DNA from: Asterella californica | Taxonomy: Eukaryota; Streptophyta; Marchantiopsida; Marchantiales; Aytoniaceae | DNA length: 64,000 bases | Assembly: GCA_036924285.1 (NCBI GenBank) | Contig: JAYKYS010000005.1 | Coordinates: forward strand, 9,610,001 to 9,674,000 | Reading direction: 5' to 3' | Shown here: positions 1 to 11,402 of the stretch, one piece after another | How the letters are laid out: the number at the start of each line of letters is the position of its first letter | Position numbering within the stretch: the first letter of the stretch is position 1 | Translations under genes and position numbers: made by a program | Notes under the pieces: model-generated | The model's input: only the letters and a program-made list of their open reading frames with translations | Databases searched by the model: none | What the model was told of the DNA's origin: nothing

Positions 1-318
1 TTTGTTCACCTCATCATCGGGAGGCTGCATCATAGTGCGTTTAGAGTCAAGAAATGTACCATAGGGTTGTAGGAAGCAATACACGAATGTAATCAAGTTG
101 GCCTGGTTGATGGTACATGATGAGTTTTTCTCCGCAGCGGGATCGTCAGCTCGGGGATGTTTTCCAAGGCATTTCGCCTGGAAAGCTGTCTGGCAGGGTT
201 TCATGCTTCATGTTTGCTGTGTAGCATTCCTCAAGTATAGAAGAGTTGCCTCTTTGTCTCGACGTTAGAAGATCGATGTTGCGTTCCTAAGAGTAATGCA
301 AATGTTGCAGCTAACAAC

Positions 319-483
319 ATGCCTCTGAAGTATATACTGTCTACTGCATTGGCAGATCACGGCACGTGGTCGTGTGAGAGGTTATTCTCGATGTTTTATC
401 ATCACAGAACCCAAAATCGATTAGGTCATGATGCCGAATTGTGGAGCCTAGGAACGTGCATAACTGCTGTGACGGACGTATAG
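319..483 (+). pseudogene. hAT transposase C-terminal relic
   Basis: An open stretch of 54 codons ends in TAG. It reads with the spacing of the hAT C-terminal dimerisation region: TWSCERLFSMF, then TQNRLGHDAELWSL. This matches the family pattern in which a (C/S)ER-x-FS block is followed about 10 residues later by NRL and then a hydrophobic E-x-L segment. Nothing upstream could be joined to it confidently, so only the tail seems to survive. hAT enzymes are cut-and-paste transposases; this fragment cannot be active. The family call rests on two short motifs, so a chance resemblance is possible. Confidence 0.45.
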
Positions 484-2300
484 GAAAGTTCGTTCTCGTC
501 TGCAAGGTTAATAAATGATCGTCTCACACTTGGAAGGCCTCTCTTCAGGGTGCACGCATCATCATGGGTGCATCAGTCCATACCCTTAGGTTTCAACGAG
601 GGAGATGCCTCCGGCATTCAGACCAACACCCAAGGTACACAAACCTTCGTTTCCTGGAGAGATGTATCAGCCCAAGTTCCTTTATCTGCCTGGATAACAG
701 AATCCTGGCTGTTCCAGTGATATAGCAAACATATCGCGCAAGTGCCGAGGATGGGTTTGGACTCCTTAATGGAGAATGTGTGGGCTCCGCTGAGAGCCTG
801 AGCTTGCCACAGCTTTAATCAAAACACTGACACAGTCCCAGTCCCAGTTCCGGATGTTCACTGTCTTTATACCCCAGTCTTGCGGTGTGGATTACCTCAG
901 TGCTGCACGTTACACAAGGCTCCTACGGACTCCTTCCCTGACATTGACTCACAATAGTTAATGCGTACCCAAACGCGGACACCAGAATGATTAGGCCCTT
1001 TCACGACAAGGTTCGCCTGAATAGCCTGTTTGCAGATGTCCATGTGGTGTTCTGTGAGCCGATCAGCTTCGCGTTAAGCTTCTGCCGGAGAACCAGGCAG
1101 AGACTTTATGAGATGCTTTGCAATATGTTCACGGGTCCCACATACTGAGCGTATCATCAGAGCGAATATTTCACACGGCACGCTGAATAGACGAACTGTC
1201 CACTGTGAAACAGTGGCTAACGTTGCCAGTGTTATAAGCACGGAGGTCCCACATAAGCCGTTACCTGGCTGAGAAATCCGGATTACGTAGTTCTCTATGC
1301 GAGCGCAAGCCTAGTCATCATGGACTGCTCCATTGCGCGAGCGATCAAGTTAGCTTCCAGTATCGAGGACGGACAGTCAGTATCGATGGACGACAGGTTT
1401 GATGCAATGAGGTTCGGGCCGGTACGACAGAAACGGATAGGTTGTCGGAATGAAGCATACATACGTGAGGAGGGCCCACTCTACCACGTGCAAAACCCAC
1501 GGGAAGGTTGACGACAGCCACCTGTCTCACCGCACATCACAGAGACTGCAGTCACTGCACTCTCTGTGGACTATACCGTCCAGAAAGGCCATGTTCTGGA
1601 TGTTTAAGGTTTGCCTCCTCGACTTGTCGCTTCTCATTGACGCACCTCCCAGAAGGACATTCCTTGTAACTGTACGAGACGAAAGACGTTCACTGTCGCT
1701 TCTACAAGTAAAGAGAACGAACGCAGAAAAGAGAGATGGAAATTATTGAGAACACGAATCATGCATGTTTGTTCTTTTCCGTTATCATTCAAGTTGAGCT
1801 GCAAGTTGTACAGAAAGTTACACGGTCATGCGTGAAACACTAACACTGTCTTACTACCATACATTTTCTTCGGTGTCCTTTTGGGTTTTCGGGAATTACT
1901 TTCTTTTCTTATCTCCAGCGTCCAACATTCTTCTAGCGAGCTGGATCTTTACCTTCTTAAGGTCTCTGTAGGTCTTTTGTATTTTTTGGCGTAAGTTGAC
2001 GATTGTGCATGGGCCTCCTTTTGGGAGTGTCAAGTTCGAGCGTTTGAGAGAAGTTTCTGATATTTTCCTTCCGAATTCAAGCCAGTTTGCAAAACAAAGC
2101 TCTCTGGCCAGCATCTCGAGCATCAGAAAAAGCTAAAAAGTAAAAGTATGGAAAATGCGTTAAAATGCTTGGTTAGAGCGCTGAAATGCAAAGAGAAAGT
2201 AAAGTTTACAACACTCCAAGAAGTTCAGAAACGTTCTGAGAGCAGAGACGATAGTGATGTTCAAACTGAGTTAATCGATCCGATGTAGTGCAAAGGGCAG
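484..2300. other. unassigned region
   Basis: Moderate-GC DNA with small overlapping ORFs of up to 99 codons (around 1320-1750) on both strands. None shows a recognisable domain, splice pattern or codon bias. It may be decayed transposon sequence beside the hAT tail. I see no defined gene. Confidence 0.3.
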
Positions 2301-2302
2301 TT

Positions 2303-2344
2303 GTTTAGGGTTTAGGGTTTAGGTAAACCCTAAACCCTAAACCC
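2303..2344. repeat. head-to-head telomere-like palindrome
   Basis: About two and a half TTTAGGG units on the plus strand run straight into about two and a half CCCTAAA units, with the centre at TTTAGGTAAACC. TTTAGGG is the common plant telomere repeat. The head-to-head order forms a near-perfect inverted repeat of about 20 bp per arm. It is an interstitial site, since ordinary sequence lies on both sides. Confidence 0.8.
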
Positions 2345-3950
2345 GTTGTACACTAAACTTGTAGTTGTTATCGACTTGAAGCAGTAAGCACAACGAGAAA
2401 ACACTCAATTATATATCAATTTCTCTTTTTTAACTCGAGATTCTGAGAAAAACACAATCTGCTCTATTTCGGACCATTTCTCTCTCTTAACTCCTCTTCC
2501 CTAGTAGCTACTAAGTTGTTCTAGGTGGAATGAGTCTTTTGAACCCTAAAATCTCTTAACTGCACATATCATGATCAACCGGTAGTTGATCTAGACACAC
2601 CCTCAAAACTATAAATCGAGTTGAGTCGAACAAATTTGACAATTGTATTGAGCTATGATAAAGAAGTAACATGAAGTCAAAGTTTTTAATATCAAAAACT
2701 CCAAAAACGCTAAATCTGCACAAATAAGTCTTCAGTTATTTCCACCAAACTCATTTTCTTCTCTCATCCTAGATTAGAGACCACTGCGAATAAACTCTAA
2801 GTCGAGTCGAATCCGATAGTCCTAGTAGTTCTTTGTGCTATAGTATGAAATTAATTTGCTGCGGATTTTTTTCTGACCTGAAATTGACAAGTAGCACGAA
2901 TGATGTCATTCAGTGATAATTTCTAACGACTTTTCTAAGATAAACAAGGTTGACAATCCATGGCTTGGTCGATCTCAGCACTTTAGGCTTTCTACAGTTG
3001 ATGTTTTGTTCTCTGAATTTCTATTTTATGCTTCTGAGATCAATAACTCAAAAGGTGACTAAAAGAGATATCGGGTCAAAGGTTACAAGAGAAATATTAA
3101 CTTGAGTAACTTCAAATGTCCCAAGTCAACATGTATAGTCTAAGAATCTAGTATATATATCTCTCTATATAGTATGAAGATCAAGGAGTTGAAACTCTCT
3201 AAACATATGAGAATTGGATATCATTCGAAGGGATTTGCAAGAGCATGAAGAAAGTGACCTTTAAATTTCTAAACTCGACTTGTATGTCACTAAGTGATTA
3301 TGTTATTTTTATATTACGTGGTCACGCATATATTCTTTGTTAGCTTTTGGTTTATAGTCTATGTGCGAATATTCATAAAATCATAATTATTGGCGGACTA
3401 CTTGTATCATGATTTCACATATACAAGGTGACAACTAAGTGATAGAACATGATTAAAACCATGAGGTAAATGTTTGCTTATGATGATAAATTTGAAAAAC
3501 GAAGATCAAATCATGTCTTGCGAGTTCATGACTTCGTCGAAGATATGGACGTTAAAGTAACTTCATTTATATGTATATGTGATAGATGATAGATCAAGAT
3601 AGATTAATCCAAGATTAAGTGGATACCCCATAGAACTTCCAGAAGACAATAAGGATAGAGGTATAATCTTGATTTATATAACGAATGAATAAAAAATACT
3701 TTCTCTAAGTTGGAATCTCCGGTACAATTTCCGGTGATTAGGAAGATGCAAGTGTTTGTTTGCCAAATATGCGATAGGAGACAAGCGAACGCTGTAGAGA
3801 GTATAAATTTATTGATACGATTAGCTGTCTTCTGCGAGAGGTGGATAAGATAAAATAGGGTATGATGTGCTTCTTGAAGCATTATTGGAATGAGCGGCAC
3901 GAGGACTTCGTTTCATTCGTTGTCACTAATATAAATGATATATGATGTTA
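2345..3950. other. unassigned AT-rich region
   Basis: AT-rich DNA without a credible coding frame. A 98-codon minus-strand ORF (3604-3900) has no recognisable motif. I see nothing else definable. Confidence 0.3.
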
Positions 3951-3954
3951 CTTG

Positions 3955-4080
3955 TCCCTTGGTGTCCTCGAATACCATGAGACTGTTCATGTGAGTCCAC
4001 CACAGTCGGACTCGAACCAGAAGCTTCATTAACAGTTTGCAGCAGCATGCATCTCCAACCATGCCCAACTAGGAAAATGA
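3955..4080 (-). mobile_element. tRNA-derived SINE-like element
   Basis: On the minus strand an A-box-like TGGTTGGAGATG (4050-4061) is followed about 32 bp later by a B-box GGTTCGAGTCC (4008-4018). That order and spacing fit an internal RNA polymerase III promoter. The intervening sequence does not fold into a standard tRNA cloverleaf that I can recognise, so a SINE head or tRNA pseudogene is likelier than a working tRNA. The 3' end and target duplication were not found. Confidence 0.4.
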
Positions 4081-4323
4081 GTACAAAGAAAAAATACCTC
4101 CGTCTTCTTATCGCGTTCTTGCGGGACATAGAGACGTCTGGTTAGGGCTATGCCCACTTTTCCTCTGCTATGTTATTTCTTGCTTTAGCGGATTGGCTTG
4201 TTTCATTCGTTATTTGTCTGGCTTTTTTGCTTGTGGTTCTCGTGGTTTCTGCTCTTTGGCCTTGCTACTTCTCTTTCCCGGTTTCACCTACTTTTGTTGT
4301 GGACTTCTTGCTTCTGTTCGAGC

Positions 4324-4620
4324 CGTTGCTAGCTATACTGCTCGGTTTTCTTATCAGATTTGTTCATGTTGTCGCAGAATACAGTTGCTTGCCTTGATCG
4401 CTATCTACTGCCTTACAACTATCACTACGTTGCAACCTTGCTGTGCTTTTTGGCTATATTGCAATATTCTTTTACTCGCTGCTAACTATAGTGCTCGCTT
4501 TTCTTATCTGATTTCATGCCTCTTGTCGTAGATACAGTCACCAGCCTTTGCCGCTGTCTAAAGTACCTCTACGTTGCAATGTTGCCATGGCTATATGACA
4601 ATTCTATCTTTTTCTGCAGA
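4324..4620 (+). repeat. imperfect tandem duplication, about 154 bp
   Basis: Two diverged units begin at 4324 (gttgctagctatactgctcg) and 4478 (gctgctaactatagtgctcg). The match continues through a tctacgttgcaa-like block and a tggctatat block in each unit. The small ORFs over this area (4170-4722) are hydrophobic only because the DNA is T/C-rich, and they show no recognisable domain. Confidence 0.55.
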
Positions 4621-5524
4621 CTCTTCTCTTCTACAGCTGTCTTGGCCCTACTTGTCGTATGTGGATTTCACAAACTCTTCTTCCTCTTCGCTTGGAGAGC
4701 CCATCATTTCTTGACAGGATGAGTCTTCGAAGATATGGTGTGTTTATGCTCTGACTAGACTTTGAATTTACGTGCGTGGTTCTGATGTCTTGGATGCAGC
4801 GATGTTTCGTGTTTCGGCTGCCTTCTAAAACAAAAAATGGTCGATGATGATATATTTGCTTGGTACGGTGCATCCTTCTTTCATCATGTCTTAGGACGAA
4901 CCTCCGTAGGAAGCTAGAGAGAGCAGTATTTCCTTGGTTCTTTCCGTCGATCGACCCATCAATCTTGATCTTTTCGACTGTTTCTCCCAAGTTTTCTTTT
5001 CTTATATTCAAAATACTCATGATCAGCTTCGATGAGAGCTATTTGCTACTGACACGTACTTATTCTTATCTGGAGCTAGATCTCGTTGAGGATCCTCACT
5101 CATTCTTGCTGAAGTTCTACTATTTGCCAAGACTTGCTATCCGTGCCCTGTCCATCTATTTCCTCTACAGACGTTAGCTAGACCTTCTCAATTATTCTAT
5201 TACTCCTTAGATAAACTCTTATCTCTATTTGAAGATCAGAGATTCCGGATGTTCTCATACTCGACTTACTTCATCCGAGCTGACAGATTTTTGAAATCCA
5301 CTGAATCATGTGTATACCGCATGTCCTCTCTCTCTTGCATCTGCAAAGAACTCGAGCCTTCTCACAATCGCTACTTGCACCCACATCTGTCCACATCACC
5401 TGCAATTTGAACGTTGTCATGTCTCTCTGCAGGCAAGCAAGGACCAAGAGACCGAGCATGGAAGCGTCAATATCTCGACTTAGTCTTATTTTCTCCTCTG
5501 TATGCTTTTCTTCATAACTAATGT

Positions 5525-6310
5525 ATGTCATACTTATTCTTTGTGGAGAGAGGAGGGAGTTTTTTACACTTGCATTTCCCATGCGTAGTCTGCTTGTACG
5601 CGAAATGCACCTTGGAAGTCAAGAAACATATACTAGAAGCTCTAGGATGGAACAAAGCTAGGCCGATTGACGTGGAGATTTGCATCAAATTATTGTGCAA
5701 CAAAGGCTTACATACACTCTTCGGGATGGTAAAGTATTGTACAATATGATAAGGAGGAGCATCATCATGCAACGATGAAGATGAGACGATGATCGCTGAT
5801 GGTCGTGATGTATTCATCTTTCTTGGAGCGGCGGATACGAAAAACATGGTTGAGCTTACTTACGTGTACATCCTCCTAAAGGCTCTTTGATTTAACTGGT
5901 ATAATTCCAACCACCCACTATTTAACACTCTAGCAGGTTGTCTTCAACGGATGTTAACTTCCAGAAAATATAATGTGTCTTCGAGGTGGTTGACGCAAGT
6001 AGGCTCGCAGAAATGAAGATAAGATTCTTGAGATCACACGACGTCATACCAGAGGACATAAACAATATATTCTTCTTTAAAGACACCAGACGATGTTCAC
6101 ACTGTTGACATAGGTATTTCATCAAAGACAGCCAAGTCTTGACAACAACGGATGCGAACGAAGAAGGTGAACTCATCATACCACACGAGACACCTCCAAC
6201 AATGAATCCAGATGGTGGTGGACTGAGTAACTTTCTGCCCGAATATCTCCCGTCGGTCGACTCCTTCTTAAGAAGTACCGGGTTTGATAGAGGTCTGCAT
6301 ATCGATGTTT
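5525..6310 (+). pseudogene. decayed HUH/Rep-like mobile-element protein
   Basis: The frame from 5525 to 5749 encodes VERGGSFLHLHFPCVV, where the His-Leu-His flanked by hydrophobic residues matches the HUH metal-binding motif of Rep endonucleases. It is followed by ILEALGWN and then KGLHTLFGMVKYC. After stops and frame changes, collinear pieces continue, including DVIPEDINNIFFFKDTRR near 6040-6090. HUH enzymes nick and join single-stranded DNA for rolling-circle replication or transposition. From memory of the family, the order ERG..HLH..., EALGW..., GLHT..GM..YC and a later DI..IFF resembles Rep-like proteins of eukaryotic HUH transposons. The catalytic Tyr was not located. This is a dead copy with at least two stops just after the first block. 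Confidence 0.4.
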
Positions 6311-6319
6311 GAGATGGAA

Positions 6320-7116
6320 TTGTGAAATTTGCTCATACGGTGCTATGTAGCAATAGATACATTTTGTATATTCCAGGTTGCGAGGTGTGTAGAATGTAAG
6401 GTCTACCAGAGATTCGATAAAGCTCTAGCAGAGGAAACTTCACATGTGAAATTCATTCTATATGATAGAGTGAAAATCTATCCGTTGCAAGTGTAAGCTT
6501 CGGATATAGTTCAGCCAACAACGTACCACTCACTCACTGCATCTTGTATATTCCAACTTGGAAAGTATACATATAGTCCATTATCATCGTCGTATATTTT
6601 AGTCTGTCTAAAATTAAGTCCGATCATATTCTATGTTTATCTATTGTAACTTGCATGAACTTACCTCAACATGCTTGTTCGTTTATTTTGCACTCTACAC
6701 TCATGGTTATGTTGTACATTGTCGATGATTATCACTTTCAATGCTCGTATTTTGGAGTGACAAAAATCCATGAACGATATTGCGATCAAAGCATAAGAAG
6801 TCAATATTTTTTATCGACATGTTCATGTCGTTTTAAGAGACCGTAGAAAAAAGCCAGCAGCGAACAAAGAGATTGCTCTCGAATATCATTGAACAACATG
6901 TCTCTTATTTTTCCAGGACGTGAAAAATAATCCGCATAAAAAAACACTTACTCTCTTGGGTGACTATGCATGCCTTAATAAATGCAAGGAGGATGCAAAG
7001 GTGATTAGGAAGATGCAAGGAGGATGCAAAGAAGATAAAGGAAAAACCATACAATATTTTCCGTTGGGCTTTTCAATACATTTGTCTTATTGCCGTGGAG
7101 CTAACTCTCTACTCTA
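6320..7116. other. unassigned region
   Basis: AT-rich with small ORFs (6655-6846, 6920-7117) that lack a recognisable product. An imperfect direct repeat, atgcaaggaggatgcaaag, lies around 6980-7030. It may include the rest of the upstream Rep-like relic, but I cannot show that. Confidence 0.3.
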
Positions 7117-7499
7117 GTTTGATTCCGAACTTCTTCCAATTCGATTTAGATTTTAAAAAGTGAATAAGTTTTAATTTTCGAGAAATGATTCATTTCAGCT
7201 TTGTTTCGATTTTCACAATGTCAAGATATCATTCAGTTCGGCTCGAAATGGAACTGCGTTATTCTCGGAGCAAGGTGCTTAGAACCTGAATGAAGTTCCA
7301 CTCTCAGGATTTTCGGTTTCCGTTTCCGTCCCGGCAGTTTATCTACGGCACCCCGTAGTAGTCCATTCCGTCGTTATTTTGTTTTCGGATGTGATTGACA
7401 TACCGGCAAATTGACCTCAAAGATACATTAAAACTAAAAAAGCCAATCCTAAAATCAGAAAAAGCCTATATTGCACGGTAATCAAGTTCGGAATCACAC
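7117..7499. mobile_element. MITE-like element with 16-bp terminal inverted repeats
   Basis: The ends are GTTTGATTCCGAACTT (7117-7132) and, inverted, GTGTGATTCCGAACTT (7484-7499), a 15 of 16 match. The 383-bp interior has no ORF. Length and structure suit a small non-autonomous DNA transposon. No convincing target duplication was seen, so the superfamily is open. Confidence 0.4.
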
Positions 7500-7846
7500 T
7501 CACGTCTACTGTCGGTAACTTCTAGTGAAATATGCATGCTATTATTGCTTTTTCATTATCAAAAAGCTACAAATTTTATGTATAAATTCTATATTAATTT
7601 TTTAGAAACACTATTTCATTTCTAGAAGGAAGAGTTAAATAAAATAAACCTCTACATATTAACCATGAAGGAAGTATATAAGGTGAATAATATAAGAATA
7701 AGACGCCCTTTTAGTACCTCAGCGAGCCGAGGATGAAGATGAAGAAGGAAAAAAAACAGGATCAATTTTATAGTGAATTTAATTTGGTTTAATTAAACCA
7801 GTCTCTCGAACCTGTTTTGCCTAGTGTTCAATGAATATCTTTTCCC

Positions 7847-8100
7847 ACGGTCTTGTACAATGGATTTCATTTTCTCTCATCAGAAAACATGTAAATATTA
7901 TAAATATATATTATGATAAATTATTATAAAAATTAAATTAAATTCTAAATAATATATGTTAACTAGTCTCAGAGTAACCACTTCATTCGGATATAAACCA
8001 TAAATGGAGTCTGGGCTGATGCATTGCGGAGAGGATAAATTTGAGACTGTAATTCTCAAACAGCATCGTTTTATGAGGATTTATAATTTATATCTTTCTA
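7847..8100 (+). repeat. dispersed AT-rich repeat, copy 1 (partner at 28.56 kb)
   Basis: Shared blocks with 28556-28800 appear in the same order: cttgtacaatggatttc / cttgtacagtgaatttc, tcatcagaaaac / ttatcagaaaac, gatataaaccat, ggctgatg / agctgatg, and ttctcaaa. No ORF is present. It is probably a solo LTR or MITE family member of unknown type. Confidence 0.55.
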
Positions 8101-8930
8101 AGTGTACATGAGACTCAATATCCATCTCGAGCACTTGGAGAGACTGGATAGATAATATCCATTTATTCATGATGAATGGAGACCCTAATAGCAGGATAAT
8201 ATACTAATAGCTGCATGTATATCCGTGATAGACCTCTTTCACTTGAGCCGATGTCTACCGGTTCCAGGGATCGACCCCTAGACCACCAGATTAGTTGAAA
8301 TTGAATATTATATGCATGGAAAGTGCAATTCTTGCCAACACGAAGAAAAAGACAAGCGTCCATGTAGTTCAAATTTATTGAAAATAATTAGTTGGAGGTT
8401 TTTCAGATGTGACAAGCTTCAATACAGATTTAAAATAATAGTCACTAAACATATTGGCTAAATTTAATGTTTTATTTAAATAATTAAAGTTAAATTACTA
8501 AAATTAAAATCTACATATAAGCTAGATTTCTTATCGTACACTTGGTTACTATTATTCAAAAACCCTAAGTGTATCTCCTTCGTAGTATAAAGCTGCTGGT
8601 CTTAGGCGAATAAATATATTATTTTTATTAATATTAATTTATGCACTAACCCTCCGAAGAAGAGTTAGTGCATGAATCAACAAGTTTGCATATTTTCAAG
8701 AGGGTGAAATTATGCATGCTTCTTGAGCTTTGCTGGAAAGAAGAGCACAAGTGAGAAAATAGAGAGTAAATTGTCTCTAATCAAGGTAGTTTATGCACAT
8801 AAATAAATTGATGTCATTTGGTATCATATTAGCTTTGTGTTATCAGCAAATATATAACTATATATTCTTTTAAAAGAATATTCGAAATGAATATAAATAT
8901 TAAATTAATATTTATAGTTATCGACGAAAC

Positions 8931-9299
8931 CACACTGTCTTGCTGTTTAATACAAGTCTGAGATCATGCTATAAACTGTTAATTAATTAGTAATTTAATA
9001 TGTATCAGTTTATTATCTAATTCTTCTTGGCAGAAAGATTATATAATAAATTAACCCATACATATACTTCTTCCATCTAAATAAGGAAAAAGTGATTATT
9101 ATGCATCCCGTAATAGAATCCTTTAGAGACTAACTAAAACACACTGACGTGCTTTGTTTAATATAAATCTGAGATCATGTTATTATTATAATTACTTTAA
9201 AGTAATATAATAAAGTAAATCAATCCATATACTTCATTCCTCTGAATACGGAAGAGGTGATTATGCATCCCATAATAAAAGCCTTTAGAGGCTAACTGC
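8931..9299. repeat. imperfect tandem pair of an AT-rich repeat
   Basis: Two units carry the same landmarks in order: ACACTG, CTGAGATCATG, TATACTTC, TGATTATTATGCATCCC or TGATTATGCATCCC, and CTTTAGAG(A/G)CTAACT. Unit 1 is about 8931-9134 and unit 2 about 9139-9299. There is no coding potential. The ATGCATCC block also occurs at other sites in this window. Confidence 0.55.
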
Positions 9300-9885
9300 C
9301 GAATAATTCTGTAGTACCAAAACGAACTCGGAGTATGGAGCTAGGCGGACAGGTCATGCTAGGTTCCCCGAAACCGGCCTCGTCCGGTTCACGTGAAGAA
9401 GAAAAGGAAAAAGGAAAAAGATAAAGAAAAAGAAGGTTCCCCAAACCCGTAACCATGGGAGCCAGCCGGGAACGGCTGGACCCCACGATATCTGCCTCGG
9501 ATTGTATGGGGTGACCTCCGCGCCAGAGGTAGTTGGAGCGGTGACGCGTGTGAAGGCAGAGAACCAACAATCTCACTTACATAATCAGCTTTTACATGGC
9601 GGACAAAGAAACGTAATAACGTAAGGGATCTTTCAGTCCAGTGGTTCAAACAGGTCTTCCCTGAATGTCGTTTTGCTAAGACCGGGAAAAGTTCGTCAAA
9701 GGGGGTTCCAGGTATAGACTTGATCGGACCCGTCCGACATTATTTCTCCTTACCCAGACCCTTGGTGCAGGCGCCTTCTTGATCAGGCACTTACCGGTTG
9801 CCATGTCAACAGTAGGTTTCCTTCCCTCTAAAACTTGAACCGCAGCATTCTGTCCCACCAGGGGGCGTTTTCATTCTTCACACTA
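9300..9885. other. unassigned higher-GC block
   Basis: This block is clearly GC-richer than its flanks. It contains minus-strand ORFs of 60-94 codons (9292-9858) without recognisable motifs. The sharp change in base composition suggests an inserted or once-functional segment. Its identity is unknown. Confidence 0.25.
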
Positions 9886-9887
9886 TC

Positions 9888-10100
9888 AGTTTGGAAATAA
9901 ATAAGGAGTTCCGCTTGCAGTGGAATTGTGAGTGTATTAGCGATTATATATAGAATAAATCTATTTATCTATTTTTGTTTCTTTTTATTATTTTTCAATA
10001 TTCACCACTATTCGATCTTTTTGTTCTGTTACACTGATAAAAACATCTCCTTTTTTTTTCCTCGTTTTCACAATCGACGTATTACTATATTATCGCATAG
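9888..10100 (+). repeat. dispersed repeat family R, copy 1
   Basis: It shares ordered blocks with 60085-60260: ggagttccgcttgcagtgg / ggagttacacttgcaatgg, ttagcgatt, a T-rich stretch, tgttacac, and ttttcacaatcga(c/a)gtat. Further copies lie at 58885-59085 and at the right edge near 63925-64000, both inverted. No protein is encoded. Confidence 0.55.
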
Positions 10101-10259
10101 CAAAAACATGACTGCTTCGCTTACCTGTTCCACGTCAACGGGTAACCGAAAGTAACCTGTCTAGAGCTTGAAGGGGTTCTAAACAAAGGAGGAAAAAAGG
10201 AAGAAGTTTTCCTTGGTCGGATTGTCCTACTACCGCAGTTCGTCATATATAGACCATCA

Positions 10260-10962
10260 TTGTCTTATTGCAGATTTTGGACGATTGAATTTAAACTTGA
10301 ATGTCCGTACGAGCAAATGATCATGGCCCCAAACCCTAACCGTCAAGTCTTGCATCGTCATCTCTTCCGCACCAACCAACCGTCAAAAGTTCGACATTGC
10401 AGGTTTAGAAAGATTATTTCTGTCGACTTTTTAAATAGAAAGGATAAATATAGATAAATTAACTGTTAATCTCATTAACAAAGACGGACACATCAGTGAC
10501 AAAACCCGGCTACTACAGTCCATAACATTACGGAAATTTATCGGAAACCCAAAAGGAATCTGTCCGACCGCTCTGATGGTAATGGTAAACGTAATAACTA
10601 AATATGTCACTCCATTGTCCACATAAAATCAACTTATCATCGCATCGAAAGGGAAGGGAAAAGGAGATAGTGAATTAATAATATGCATCCAGGATGAACT
10701 TGTGGGAACTTTTGTTCGCTTGTTGTTATAGAGAAAATATATAAATATAGAGTAAAATATATATATTAATTTAATAAAAATATCAAAATAGTCCAAACCA
10801 AGAAATGCAAGGGGAAACCCAAACATAAACTACAAATAGATTGTAATAGCTATTATAGATTAATTTAATAAAATTTTAACGATGGAGGAGATGAATAATA
10901 TGCATGGTGCTCTGATAATACCAACATACTGATGAGAGAGAAGGTAAAGGCTTCACCAGAAG
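10260..10962. other. unassigned AT-rich flank of the Harbinger element
   Basis: Small ORFs without recognisable products. It contains gggaacttttgttcgcttgt near 10705-10725, a block seen again near 59270 and 60620, and an ATATGCAT motif near 10897. Otherwise I see nothing definable. Confidence 0.3.
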
Positions 10963-10965
10963 TTA
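10963..10965. other. left target-site duplication TTA
   Basis: TTA abuts the left terminal inverted repeat and is matched by TTA at 17313-17315. A three-base TTA/TAA duplication is the hallmark of PIF/Harbinger insertion. Confidence 0.85.
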
Positions 10966-11020
10966 GGGCATCACCGCACCTCGCTTTTTGTTTTTGCTTA
11001 TTTGAGTTTTTTGAGAAAAT

Positions 11021-11128
11021 GAACGAACACCGATGCAACTCCGTGCCTCTGAGTTTTTTATTGTTTTTTAGTTTAGACTAAAAAACAATAAAAAACTCAG
11101 AGACACGGCGTTGCATCGGTGTTTGTTC
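11021..11128. repeat. subterminal 52-bp palindrome of the Harbinger element
   Basis: The arms 11021-11072 and 11077-11128 match at 49 of 52 positions around a 4-base loop (ttag). The outer parts carry accgatgcaac and gttgcatcggt; the inner parts are T-rich and A-rich. It sits 55 bp inside the left end, and no equivalent was found at the right end. It could be a nested foldback insertion or a cis element. Confidence 0.85.
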
Positions 11129-11284
11129 AGTAGCAGCACCGCACCAATGCTTTTCCCAAGCTCTTCAGATTTTGAGACTTGAACCGCATTTATGTCTTGT
11201 CATTATCGGGATGTCTTGCTGGACGCCAGATGGGATACGAGTTACTACTTTTACATCAGTTTACACTTGTCTGGCATCCACATC

Positions 11285-11402
11285 GGCATCCACGTAGAAG
11301 TTTACTGCGAAGGATTAGGGTTCCGTTTGTACAGAAGAATCCTGGCATCCACGTAGAAGTTTACTGCGAAGGATTAGGGTTCCGTTTCTACAGAAGAATC
11401 CT
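11285..11402 (+). repeat. 59-bp direct tandem duplication
   Basis: Units 11285-11343 and 11344-11402 differ at one visible base (tttgtac versus tttctac). The near identity shows a recent duplication inside the Harbinger element. The period is not a multiple of three, so no protein repeat is maintained. Confidence 0.9.

Noticed and set aside
4170..4722. Hydrophobic ORFs as membrane proteins
   Set aside because: The hydrophobicity follows from T-rich DNA, the ORFs overlap in several frames, and the area is a diverged tandem duplication.
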